DNA of 64,000 nucleotides, from assembly GCA_030522415.1 (NCBI GenBank), contig CM060107.1, positions 48,886,307-48,950,306 of the forward strand, in the 5' to 3' direction. The notes below the pieces were generated by a model. It was not told where the DNA came from, ran no database searches, and worked only from the letters and a program-made list of their open reading frames with translations. This DNA comes from Channallabes apus (Eukaryota; Chordata; Actinopteri; Siluriformes; Clariidae). The position numbers and the translations under genes are program-made. Shown in pieces: positions 1 to 10,818 of this stretch (position 1 is the stretch's first letter; each line of letters begins with the position of its first letter).

Positions 1-172
1 CGGTCAGTCAGGTTAGCTAATGGCTCGTGTTATGGATTTACGGATAAAGAGGTGAGCCGAAACTGCAAAGACATTCACTCCCACAAAGGTGAAATTTGTA
101 TTTCATGTTAAACAAAATGTTAAATAAAAAAAAAAAAATGACATGTGACATGACACCATAGTATTTTCACGG
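1..172. other. Unassigned AT-rich flank
   Basis: Short AT-rich sequence with an A-run near 126-138. I see no coding signal or recognisable repeat in it. Confidence 0.4.
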
Positions 173-458
173 TCGCCTATAGCGATTTATCCTGTATACA
201 GGGTCGCGGGTTCCTGGAGCCCATCCTAGGAGATACACCCTGGACAGGATGCCAATCCATCACATGGCACACACACACACACACTATGGGCAATTTGGGA
301 ACACCAATTAGCCTAATCTGCATGTCTTTAGACTATAATACCTGGAGGAAACCCACCAAGCAACAGGGAAACATGCAAAGACCCCGAGGTGGGAATCGAA
401 TCCCGAGCCCTGGAGGTGCAAGGTGACACTAATAACCACTAAGTCGCTGTGCCGCCTC
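173..458 (-). repeat. SINE family A, minus copy
   Basis: Reverse-orientation copy of the commonest repeat of the window. Read on the minus strand it starts with a tRNA-like head (A-box-like and B-box-like motifs, the latter seen here as the complement of GGTTCGATTCC), then a body containing the conserved blocks for 'tgcatgttctcc', 'gggtttcctccgg' and 'caaagacatgcag', and ends near 'aggataaa'. It is diverged. The family resembles ubiquitous fish tRNA-derived SINEs; the exact family name would need a repeat library. Confidence 0.75.
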
Positions 459-504
459 CAAAGTATTTTGAACTGGATTAAATATTCCTGATTAAATAGA
501 TCCT

Positions 505-845
505 AGGCAGCACGGTGGTGTAGTGGTTAGCACTGTCACCTTGCACCTCCAGGATCCGGGTTCGATTCCCGTATCTGTGTGCATGGAGTTTGCATGTTCT
601 CCGCGTGCTTGGTGGGTTTCCTCCGGGTACTCCGGTTTCCTCCCACAGTCCAAAGATATGCAGGTTAGGCTGATTGGCGTTCCCAAATTGCCCGTAGTGT
701 GTGAGTGAGTGTATTTGTGTGTGCCCTGCGATGGATTGTACCCTGCCTCGTGCCCTAAGCCTCCTGGGGTAGGCTCCAGGTCCCCCGTGTCCCTGAATAC
801 AGGATAAAGCGCTATAGAAGATGAGTGAGTGAGTGAGCGAGTAAA
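505..845 (+). repeat. SINE family A, plus copy
   Basis: Nearly full-length copy. The head reads GTGGTGTAGTGGTTAGCACT, which resembles the 5' half of tRNA-Val, followed by a B-box-like GGTTCGATTCC. It ends in a (GTGA)n-type tail near 825-842. It lies about 50 bp from the inverted copy at 173-458, so the two could fold back on each other. Confidence 0.85.
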
Positions 846-1587
846 TAGATGCTTCCTAGACGCCAAGTCGTAGCCTGCTCGTATGTGAAATGCTCACTTG
901 TCCTGCCGTTTGCTTGACCCAGTTTGGTTTCTTCCAACATTTTTCCCCCCCCGCTCTAAAACCTGTCTGACCAGCTTAACCGAATTAACTCAGTCTGTTA
1001 CTAAATTCAGACGTCTGAGTCACTCTCTTAAATCGAGAACAATTGAGGGAATTTTCCTGATAGTCTCTAAGGTACAATTCATGAATATGAACTTTAAAAC
1101 GAACACCAGATGCCTGGTGAACAATAGTCAACCTTGACAGCTAGGAAGATGGTGAGACTGAAGAAGGGGAAAAAAACAAAACAGAGACTGAAGAGTGCAC
1201 AATCCGTCCCTGAGGACGCTTTTCCTAAATAAACCAGAACGGCTTGTTCTTTCTAGCTTGTGTTTATTGCCGTTATGCTTTCGCTCTCAGTTTTGGCAGA
1301 TGAAATGTGAGCATACCGCAGTGATATTCCAGAGATATCGCACACTAACTGTCCTCTTCCTCATACAGGAGTTCACAGACACCGGCAACTGACTAGCATT
1401 GTTCTGACCGACAAGCGGAGACAGTATAACGTCTTTACATATTTATCTGTATTTATCTCTGGATCTTTGAGAGTTTCGTCTAAACGTTCTAAACAGATCC
1501 CAAAAGTTCTAATTGTGTCCAAAGGCTAATTAACGTAGCTGCTGAGAGAGCTGATTATTCAAACTTATAAATAAAAGAAACAAGGTA

Positions 1588-3208
1588 CAGTGGTGTGAAA
1601 AACTATTTGCCCCCTTCCTGATTTCTTATTCTTTTGCATGTTTGTCACACTTAAATGTTTCTGCTCATCAAAAACCGTTAACTATTAGTCAAAGATAACA
1701 TAATTGAACACAAAATGCAGTTTTTAAATGAAGGTTTACGTTATTAAGGGAGGAAAAAAAACGCCAAATCTACATGGCCCTGTGTGAAAAAGTGATTGCC
1801 CCCCTTGTTAAAAAATAACTTAACTGTGGTTTATCACACCTGAGTTCAATTTCTGTAGTCACCCCCAGGCCTGATTACTGCCACACCTGTTTCAATCAAG
1901 AAATCACTTAAATAGGAGCTACCTGACACAGAGAAGTAGACCAAAAGCACCTCAAAAGCTAGACATCATGCCAAGATCCAAAGAAATTCAGGAACAAAGG
2001 AGAACAAAAGTAATTGAGATCTAACAGTCTGGTAAAGGTTATAAAGCCATTTCTAAAGCTTTGGGACTCCAGCGAACCACAGTGAGAGCCATTATCCACA
2101 AATGGCAAAAACATGGAACAGTGGTGAACCTTCCCAGGAGTGGCCGGCCGACCAAAATTACCCCAAGAGCGCAGAGACAACTCATCCGAGAGGCCACAAA
2201 AGACCCCAGGACAACATCTAAAGAACTGCAGGCCTCACTTGCCTCAATTAAGGTCAGAGTTCACGACTCCACCATAAGAAAGAGACTGGGCAAAAACGGC
2301 CTGCATGGCAGATTTCCAAGGTGCAAACAACTTTTAAGCAAAAAGAACATTAAGGCTCGTCTCAATTTTGCTAAAAATCATCTCAATGATTGCCAAGACT
2401 TTTGGGAAAATACCTTGTGGACTGACGAGACAAAAGTTGAACTTTTTGGAAGGTGCGTGTCCCGTTACATCTGGCGTAAAAGTAACACAGCATTTCAGAA
2501 AAAGAACATCATACCAACAGTAAAATATGGTGGTGGTAGTGTGATGGTCTGTGGTTGTTTTGCTGCTTCAGGACCTGGAAGGCTTGCTGTGATAGATGGA
2601 ACCATGAATTCTACTGTCTACCAAAAAATCCTGAAGGAGAATGTCCGGCCATCTGTTCGTCAACTCAAGCTGAAGCGATCTTGGGTGCTGCAGCAGGACA
2701 ATGACCCAAAACACACCAGCAAATCCACCACTGAATGGCTGAAGAAAAACAAAATGAAGACTTTGGAGTGGCCTAGTCAAAGTCCTGACCTGAATCCTAT
2801 TGAGATGTTGTGGCATGACCTTAAAAAGGCGGTTCATGCTAGAAAACCCTCAAATAAAGCTGAATTACAACAATTCTGCAAAGATGAGTGGGCCAAAATT
2901 CCTCCAGAGCGCTGTAAAAGACTCGTTGCAAGTTATCGCAAACGCTTGATTGCAGTTATTGCTGCTAAGGGTGGCCCAACCAGTTATTAGGTTCAGGGGG
3001 CAATTACTTTTTCACACAGGGCCATGTAGGTTTGTATTTTTTTTCTCCCTAAATAATAAAACCCCTCATTTAAAAACTGCATTTTGTGTTTACTTGTGTT
3101 ATCTTTGACTAATAGTTAAATGTGTTTGATGATCAGAAACATTTTGTGTGACAAACATGTAAAAGAATAAGAAATCAGGAGGGGGGCAAATAGTTTTTCA
3201 CACCACTG
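1588..3208 (+). mobile_element. Tc1-like transposon, nearly complete
   Basis: A 1.62-kb element bounded by TA dinucleotides (1586-1587 and 3209-3210). The ends are inverted repeats: the left starts CAGTGGTGTGAAAAACTATT and the right is its complement, and the similarity runs well over 100 bp inward. One transposase reading frame lies inside. TA target duplication, length and inverted repeats are all typical of Tc1/mariner. Slight divergence between the two terminal repeats suggests an inactive but fairly young copy. Confidence 0.93.
1968..2990 (+). pseudogene. Tc1-family transposase, one premature stop
   Basis: Cut-and-paste DDE transposase. An ATG at 1968 opens the usual N-terminal helix-turn-helix, but codon 19 is TAA (2022-2024); after it the same frame stays open to the stop ending at 2990, about 340 codons in all. 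Visible hallmarks are the GRP(T) linker motif, the WTDETK block with the first catalytic Asp, the QQDNDPKHT block with the second Asp, and SPDLNPIE carrying the final Glu. The first in-frame ATG after the stop is at 2061, which would drop about the first 31 residues of the DNA-binding domain. No other frameshift was found, so one substitution seems to separate this copy from an open frame. Confidence 0.9.
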
Positions 3209-3737
3209 TATATCCAGATCCACGTCAGAAGAGGCATTACTATACACATGCTCTTTGTTTCATTTATTTCATTTTACTGTGAATTACAAAAGAATGCAAA
3301 GGAATAGGAAAGATTTTGTCTTTTGCGTTATGATTGGCTACAGGAAGTCTATCTCGTCCGTGATTGGCTAGAAACCTAAAGCACAAAGCTGGAACTCAAA
3401 TAGTTGTGTTTTTATTCCAATATTGCACACTTTTTGTTTATTATTAGATCTCAGTGTCAGTCTAAACCGCATAGATGTACACGTAAATGATTTATAGATA
3501 ATAATGATTGATGGCTATTGATATAATAAAACCAAAAATGATTGATCTGTTAGCCAGTTCATGTGTGAGGTAGTGGTTGGTTAGATGAATTCCGTCCTGT
3601 CTCTGATTGGTTGGACACCTAGGGCACAAAGTTAGAACTCAAACTGTGGTGTTTTTCGCCTAGTTTCGCACAATATTTGTTAATTAGTAAAACAGTGTCA
3701 GTCTGTATAATCAAGTCATTTGTAGATAATTAATTAA
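3209..3737. other. Non-coding sequence with a local duplication
   Basis: No gene seen. Two related stretches of roughly 150-200 bp (about 3320-3500 and 3545-3725) share phrases such as 'gattggctag/ttgg', 'gcacaaag' and 'gaactcaaa', then 'gtgtcagtct', so this looks like a diverged direct duplication. Confidence 0.45.
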
Positions 3738-3880
3738 GGGCATTGGTGGGTTTCTCGTCTGGCAGGAAGAAGGCCCGGGTTCGATTCCCAGCCAATGCCC
3801 AAGATGCAGTACCCGTTGCATCAGGAAGGATGGTCCGATCTGCTGACCCCTTGATGGTAGAAGCCGAAAGAATATAGATA
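3738..3880 (+). repeat. SINE family B fragment (tRNA-derived)
   Basis: Contains a B-box GGTTCGATTCCCAGCC followed by a body with 'cccgttgcatcaggaagg' and 'ggtagaagccgaaa', ending in an A/T-rich tail. A related but diverged copy is at 51068-51260. It differs from family A. Confidence 0.55.
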
Positions 3881-3920
3881 ATTAAAAAATAATAATAATA
3901 ATTTTTTAAAAAAAGAACAA

Positions 3921-4106
3921 TGCAGCGTGGTGGCTTAGGGTTTAGCATGTGGCCTCACACTTCCAGGGTTGAGGGTTCGAGTCCCGCCTCGAGGTTGGTG
4001 TCTGTGCATGGAGTTTAAATGTTCCCCATGCTTGGTGGGTTTCCTCCGGGTAGTCTGGTTTCCTCCCACAGTCCGAAGACATGCAGTTTAGGCACAGGAT
4101 AAGCAG
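3921..4106 (+). repeat. SINE family A, 3'-truncated copy
   Basis: Has the tRNA-like head with GGGTTCGAGTCCCG and the blocks 'ggtgggtttcctccgggta' and 'cagtccgaagacatgcag', then jumps straight to 'aggataagc', so the central third is deleted. Confidence 0.75.
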
Positions 4107-5309
4107 TGTCGATGTCATGAATGAAAAAAGTCATGCAAAAACAGACTGTGAAATTTTTCTTCTCTGAAAAAAAGTTCATGTGAAGTTATGGAGTCATGTC
4201 CCTTTAGGGACTCTGTAGTTTCAACTGTTGGGTTTTATTTGCAGAACATAAAAAAAAAAAAAAAAAAGCTGCCACTGGCATCGAGCGACATCACTTTCAT
4301 TTCCTGTCTTATCACACCAGGAAGACGATGTCTCGCTCCCTCCACTCTGCTACTTCTGCTGCACAGGACCGAAACCGAAGTGATAATGCAAGCACACAAC
4401 ACACACACACACACACACGTGTGTACATGCACAGTTGCTGCTGATCAGGAAGTAGACTGTGAATCCCACAAAGCAGGGGTTTGAACCGCATACCAAGCGC
4501 TTAATAAGCTTTCTTATTGTCGTGTTGTCCTACACACAACTGTCCTTTGCTTCTTCTCAACTCCGGGTCGGGTCGATTCTGAGCTCGAGTTACTGCCTGT
4601 ACGGCGGCATTGTGTTCTCACCGTGTTCACACGGGACTCCTGCAGGTTTCTCTGGTTTCCTCTTACTGCCTAAAAGAAGGAGATGTAGGAGAAGCGACTA
4701 CAATTGCTTTTAGCTGTGAACGGGTGTGTCCCCCTGGCCACGAACTGGTGTTTGATCCCGGAGTAATAAAATACAACAGGATGTGATGGGAAAACGTCAC
4801 AGAGAGCTTGATCGCATCAGCAAATATATAATCCAGCTCAATCTATTGAGCAATCTCTGCTAATCCAACACCAATCATAATCGAGTATTCAAGAAGAGAG
4901 AAGAAAAAAAATGGAGTTTGTGACAAAATAAGAAACAAGTCAAACAGGGACTCTTGTGGTAAGCGAAGGCGTACAACCAGGTGACATTTACAGACTTCAT
5001 GTACAGTACAGTGATGAGTCTCACGGGCAAATTTCAAAGTCAGTTCCAAAGTAACGCGTTAGAGTACTCGGATTACTTTTTTGAGTGATCTAACGCATTT
5101 GGTCCGCCAATTAAGTCCTCCGTTATTTAGTTATTTAAAAAAAAAATTGAATCTGTTATTCAGACAATTTATGTAATCCGTGAGCCAGACAGCAGTCATT
5201 ACCAATCCCTTTTGTAATGCAATTAGTTACTTTAAACAGTAACACAGGACACCATACATCCATGAATGACGATCTCGCCCAATTTGTAAACATTCAACAA
5301 ATTGTAACC
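4107..5309. other. Non-coding sequence, no gene seen
   Basis: Holds an A-run (4251-4267) and a short (CA)n tract (about 4400-4420). Open frames here are short and simple-sequence driven. This stretch probably lies in the first intron of the minus-strand MAP3K5-like gene. Confidence 0.4.
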
Positions 5310-5314
5310 TTTAT

Positions 5315-5383
5315 GTAGTGTCTGTGTGCATAGAGTTTGCATGTGTGTTTGGTGGGTTTCCTCCGGGTACTCCGGTTTCCTGG
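5315..5383 (+). repeat. SINE family A short fragment
   Basis: Only the core 'gggtttcctccgggtactcc' block and the flanking 'gtgtgcatagagtttgcatg' survive. Confidence 0.6.
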
Positions 5384-6020
5384 GGCAGGAATCACTCTGA
5401 ATAGCTCGACTGGATGTTGCGCAATCGTCAGGCCCTGCTTTCTCTCTCTCTTCCTCTCTTTGTTCTCTCGCACACGTTCTCTCCGTAGAGAGCTTTACAG
5501 CATGCGCCGTCGATCCTCTTGACCCGGCTTTCTCTATCCTGAGCCAGGATAGACGGAAAACACTCGGCGTTAGCCGGGAGCGCACGTGAGAACTCCTGCT
5601 GTGTGTTTATGCAGGCTCGCGGCTGAGCTGTGCCGTCTCCCGCTAGTCTGCTGCTATTTACTATGACGACGACGACGACGGTATCTACAGTGTACATATT
5701 ACACGAGGAGGGGGGAGGGGGGGGGGGTGTTGCTCGCGGAACGCAAACGCCGCTGACTTTAGTTGCCTCTCTTTGATCTCGGTTTCTGGGAGTTGCACCA
5801 CCACGCCTAGCCATGGTTCCCGCGCAGGTTAATCTCAGACCTGACGGCAAGCACGCGCCCAGGATGTGTACAATAGCGTTTAGGAATGTGGCGTGTGGAG
5901 TCTTGTCTGAACTTGTCGGGCGACAGGGTCGTAACCTCTAGTAACAACCTCCGCTGCGGCACCTCTCCTGATGACATCATCGTCTGCACGTACAGCTTCC
6001 TGTTTCCTGCTTAAGAAATC
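5384..6020. other. CpG-rich, gene-free stretch
   Basis: This stretch has clearly more CG dinucleotides than its surroundings, a (GAC)n run near 5664-5680 and a G-run at about 5704-5728. No convincing splice-flanked coding exon was found on either strand. It could be a CpG island or an alternative promoter of the flanking kinase gene, but nothing in the sequence settles this. Confidence 0.35.
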
Positions 6021-7329
6021 GCTGTCGCTGCCAGGAACGGTGGTGGAACTTTCTCATGAGGAAACGACACGAGCTTTAATTCCTCCGAGCTGGTTTAGTT
6101 ATTTCAAAATCTGCGTGTTACATCTACTGTCCACTTTCATCCTTGCGAGCTGTTAAACGCGTAAAGCAGCCACGTGTTGCCGTTTAACTTGACGTCCTTT
6201 AGTAGAAGAACCGTGCATTGAATCGGGCTCGTATTGAATGAGAATCCCGGTCATATGATCTCCACCAACGCATTAGGTACTGACAAGATTTGCGGAGTTT
6301 CTCCTCGTACAGCGTGAGCTCTGTTTGGACGGTTGTGTGTGGGAGGAGGCGATCAAGCAACGAGTGCAGGCGGAAGCCGGGCAAAAAAAAAAAAAACTAC
6401 TGTGGAGAAATCCTACACAATAGCCTAATAAATCTGAAAATATCTTGACTTTTTTTTTTCCTTTAAATATTGCTATAAAGCTGATTTTGAAGACTCCTTT
6501 CGAAAACACAACCGTGTATTTCTCCTTGTACACAGAACTAAAGTCAGATCTTCAAACCGCTTCGTCCTCGTGTTATTCAGAAATATTACGAAAAAAAATA
6601 GACGAGCATTTCTATTTATACTCCATGTGAATGAAGGAACCCTCGGGTGACCGCGCACTAATCTACTTGGCAAGTTCAGTCAAGACTAAAGTGGACATAT
6701 GGAGGCTCTGAACGTAGGAGCAGGACCAAAAACTTTCGAAGGCGAAGAGGCACCAACAAACCCAGCACTGTGTAGGAGCGAGATGTACTCGAAACACTGA
6801 TACATAACATCTCGATCGTGACTCATGCACCTTAGAAGGATTGCTTTTTTTTTTTTTTTTAAGGGATTCAGTCCACTAAGGCTGCATTGAGACAAATATG
6901 CTCACTCGCAAGCTCCTTCACAATCCAGTGACCTCGCGGACATCAGGAACCTCAGGACACTGAGCTCTGGTTAGCGTAGGGTAAGACAGAGAGTCAGGTC
7001 ACACTGACGAACCCACAGCCTCCCTGGTCTTGAAGACGTTAAGTTTGTCACCCTCGAGTACAATGTGAGTAATTGGAGCCAAACTGAGCAACCCTCGATC
7101 CGTGCAAAAATATAGTCCAACGTTCAGTTGAGACTCATGTGAAGCTTGTGTTTAGGGCGAACTTAACTTTTCTTTCTCATGTTGATCCACAGAGTTAGCC
7201 GAACGACTGGTACTGAGGAAAGAAGAGATACATTTCTAAATACTAAACACACAGCATGTTTGAAAGATACCAATTTCAATTAGCTGAGTGGGATTGCTGA
7301 ACTTTGGAATTTCTTTTTTGGATTTTTTT
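6021..7329. other. Non-coding sequence, no gene seen
   Basis: Mixed-composition sequence with a few A/T runs (for example 6384-6397 and 6845-6860). No recognised repeat or exon. Confidence 0.35.
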
Positions 7330-7728
7330 TTTTATTCATTTTTCCTCCCCGTCACTAGGGGGCTCCCACATTAAGGCTACCACTACCACTCAGTCGGGAG
7401 GGCCGAAGACTATCACGTGTTTCCTCTGAACCACGTAACGCCAGCCGACCGCATCTTTTCTGCTCGCTCAAGTGATCGTTGTGGGTGGAGTAACACACTC
7501 GGAGGACAGCGCTATCCGCTCCTTCCGCTTGCGCAAGCTCACAGACGCCCCCGATTGGCTGTAGAGTCGTGATTAATGTGGGAGCACCAAGTACCTCTCA
7601 TCCCTCCCCTCTGAGAGAGCTCGGCCAATCAGCTCTCTCTAGACCTCCGGCTGCGAGAGGTTACAGCATCACCCGGGAATCGAACTCGCGATCTCCGATT
7701 GACTTTAACACTGCGCCACTCGGAGGCC
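7330..7728 (-). repeat. SINE family C, minus copy (about 400 bp)
   Basis: Long tRNA-derived repeat. Read on the minus strand it begins 'ggcctccgagtggcgcag', has a B-box in 'gcgagttcgattcccggg', contains 'gcgcaagcggaaggagcgg' and 'gcgctgtcctccgagtgtg', and ends at 'ctagtgacggggagga' followed by an A-rich tail. A second copy in the opposite orientation lies at 25082-25505; the two match closely across almost the whole length. Confidence 0.8.
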
Positions 7729-8684
7729 TACTTTGGAATATATTTTTGCACAGAATGAGGGTTGGGAGTTTGGCCCCGATTATTTACGTTGTTCTTGCGT
7801 TCCAGGTGACAAATTTCACAATCAGTGTGCAGAGCGGCAAAACTTATAACGACTATTATGGCGTAATGATATGCATTTCAGTTTTAATTTAAGACAGACT
7901 TAAGACGAAAATCTGCCCTACAGTATCCCTTTAACTAAGAAAGTGAATAAAACTTAATTATGACGGTTTTAGCTAACATTTAAGAAGTGTACAGTCACGC
8001 AGAAAAGGCAAGAAAACTGTCAGAAATTTGGTCAGAAATAAAAGAGGAAACATGACCTATCAGTCTTCAAAACATTTTAGAAATCACAGTGATGAGGATG
8101 ATGATGATGATGATTAGAACACGTTTAATAAATCTCCCATCCTGCTGTTTCGGATTCTGTCATCAGCAACTGCACAGCTGGTAATATTACTATTATTATT
8201 ATTACTATTATTATTACACCCTCACTAATACTCCTTAAACCTCAAATTTTAGAAATGCTTCTTATCTCAAGACTCAAAAAATACGCTGTTGCTGTACAAG
8301 CAGGACACGCCTCCTACACGGCTGGTTGGCTTCTGTTTGTGGTCCACTACGCCAGTACATATTTCCACAACACACACACATATCACAACTGTCATCTGAA
8401 GGCGCATTCAGATCCCTGACGAGCTGAGGAGTGACGGAAGAACTGTTCCTGAAACAGGATGAGGAAGAAACTTTGATGGGAACCCGACTCGAAAAGGGAA
8501 CCAGTTCTCATCTGGATGACACCAGATATAGTAGGATTATAAATCAATATAGTCGGGTACAAACAGTACACAGTACACTCTTATATACGCTTCCACACAA
8601 TCCAGTAGAGATCAGTTTGCACTTGAAAATGTCACCGTTCCTCTATAATCCTACCGCTCTAAAGCTCTCAAACATGCACACAGA
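7729..8684. other. Non-coding sequence with short simple repeats
   Basis: No gene seen. A (GAT)n run lies at about 8092-8114 and an (ATT)n run at about 8186-8216. Confidence 0.4.
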
Positions 8685-8765
8685 CGGGACGGGACGAGAC
8701 GGGACTCGAACCCCAACCCTGGAGGTGCGAGGCAACAGTGCTAACCGCTAAGCTATCATGCCGCC
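8685..8765 (-). repeat. SINE family A head fragment
   Basis: Reverse-complement tRNA-like head: 'gggactcgaacccc' (B-box complement), 'ctggaggtgcgaggc' and 'gtgctaaccgcta'. Confidence 0.7.
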
Positions 8766-8817
8766 TAAACTTAATATTGAATAGCAATATTTATAAATTC
8801 ATAATAGTTGCAAAACT

Positions 8818-9078
8818 AGGTGGCACCTGCAGGATCCAGGTTCGATTCCCGTCTCTGTGTACATGGAGTTTGCACCGTGCTTGGTGGGTTTCCTCCGGGT
8901 GCTCCGGTTTCCTCCCACAATCCAAAGACATGCAGGTTAGGCTAATTGACGTTCCCAAATTGCCTGTAGTGTGTGAATGATTGGCATCCTAAGTCTCCTG
9001 GGATGAGCTCCAGGCCCCCTGTGACCCTGAATACAGGATAAAGCCGTATAGACGATGAGTGAGTGAGTGAGTGAGTGA
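8818..9078 (+). repeat. SINE family A, plus copy missing the first bases
   Basis: Starts in the head at 'ggtggcacctgcaggatcc', continues through the B-box and the conserved body, and ends in GAGT tetranucleotide repeats. Together with the minus head fragment 60 bp to the left it forms another inverted pair. Confidence 0.8.
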
Positions 9079-10046
9079 TATTTGCAAAACTGCAATACAA
9101 ATCAAATCCGCACTTGGGTATCACGTTGATCCCTAATATCCAAATCAGATTATTCACTCCATAAAGAAGCCTGAAGTCTGGATGTTTATTTTGGGTTCTG
9201 GTGACTGTGTTTGGCAGAAGATCCAATCAGCCTTTTTTGTTTTGGACGTGCCTTGGCGGTCGTCCTGCCGAAATCTCAGTTTAAAGCGTTCGCGAACGCT
9301 CCAAATGTTTGCAGGAAGCGGAGCCAACAAAGCAGCGGACGCGTCCTCGTATTCGTCGCTTTCATTTGTGTGAACATCTAAGCATTCGGAAGAACCCTTT
9401 CTATCTAACCGGACTTACGGGTGAGGAGTGAGACAGAGAACATTCCAGGCATACTTTAGATCTCTGACGGTTACCAGCCCCGCCCCAGGGCCTTGCTGTG
9501 TGGATAGATCGTGAGGTGGCGGTTTTCAGGTCAGTAGCGCGGTCTACAGTACAGTATGTCCTGAAGGAGCTGCGACACGGATCGAAACACTGACAAGCTT
9601 CTGTGCTACGACTTGTCACGGACTCGTTTCTTTCGCACCGAGCTGACGGGCCTGTCTGCAGATTTAAAGATGAGCCTGAAATGAGGAAATGAGCCACGTT
9701 TAAAGCATGAGAATGCATTAAAAACATGATATCTTTAGGCTTTTAGGATTATTATACATCTAGAAACGCTTTAAAAGGACACCGTTGGTTCTCATAATTG
9801 TCACTAAACAAATTGCAACGCCACTAAACGACTACATTTACTTCTTGGCACGGCAGAAAATTACCCACTTTAGTTCATGCCTTTAGGGTAACATTCTCAA
9901 CAGACATTTATGCAGTGTGTGTACGTGTGTGTGTACGTGTGTGTTCACTTTCTCCGTAGCACACTCGAACGCCTTACTAATCTAGAAACCAGGAATAAAC
10001 CGAAATGAGGGAGGAGTTTGTGCCATCACCAAAATAGTCTTATTAG

Positions 10047-10077
<31 letters not shown>

Positions 10078-10480
10078 ACGTAAAACTCTTGACTTATTTT
10101 TAATTAGGAATTTGTAAAAAAAAAAAAAAATTTTTAATGACAGGTTATGGTTCCGCCCGACTGTAGAATGCAGGTGGAGTCTGAGCACCGCGTCAGTTAA
10201 TGTACTGTACAATCCGTCCGTCTCAGCGTTACGGTCTTAATCATCATCTCTGAGGTTACTTGAGGGCATTTCCTATGACATTTCGAGCACAATGATGTCA
10301 TCTCGTGCACCGTGGAAGCTCCACTGCATGTCACATCGTACTTGAATGAAGTATGAAGGATATATATTCGGTTTAAACTCTTCGCAGATTCGTCTACGTT
10401 CAGGTCAAACCGGTACTTCGCTGGCATTCACAGGACACTTCAACCACAGGATGTTTAGCCACATTTCATAAACGCTTTAA
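9079..10480. other. Non-coding sequence with a (CA)n tract
   Basis: No gene recognised. A (GT)n-rich run is at about 9917-9944 and a clean (AC)n microsatellite at about 10053-10079, followed by an A/T run at 10117-10134. Confidence 0.4.
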
Positions 10481-10818
10481 ATGGCGCCGTACGTCCGTGA
10501 GCGAGTCATTCGCGTGAACATTCAGCGAGTGGAACGTCTGATCCTAGAACATCGACGGATAACTCGTCGCCGACTTGCGCAAGAGACGAATCTGTCTGTG
10601 TCACACGAACCCCCCCCCCCCCCCCCCCTTACAGTCCTGACCTCGCTCCAGACCGTTTCTTGGGCTGTTAAAGAAGTTCCCGGCGATTGATTTAGATAAT
10701 TTAGACTGGATTAGTGCAGCACGGGATTAGAGAGAGTTATAGAGTTTTTACTCTCGGAAATGTTTTTAGGAGTCAAAAAAAAAAGTCCCGCTTTGACTCG
10801 AACACCCTTTGTAGAAAT
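10481..10818 (+). mobile_element. Mariner-like relic
   Basis: A short helix-turn-helix-like peptide frame starts at 10481. After a C-run (10611-10628) comes 'acagtcctgacctcgctcc', which encodes the SPDLAP motif of mariner transposases. The right edge carries 'gtcccgctttgactcgaac', the same terminal sequence seen at 31250-31811. Most of the transposase is deleted. Confidence 0.6.

Noticed and set aside
505..575. tRNA-Val gene
   Set aside because: A- and B-box motifs are present, but the arms do not pair into a cloverleaf and the sequence continues into the SINE body.
523..708. Recurrent peptide 'MEFACSPRAWWVSSGYSGF' seen at several loci
   Set aside because: It is the translation of the SINE family A body, not a gene family.
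5428..5850. 140-codon minus-strand frame in the CpG-rich stretch
   Set aside because: Contains Pro and Val runs from simple repeats, matches no family I recognise, and lacks splice support.
10053..10079. Possible CRISPR-like or tandem arrays
   Set aside because: All tandem arrays here are microsatellites. There are no spaced direct repeats of CRISPR type, and this is an animal genome.
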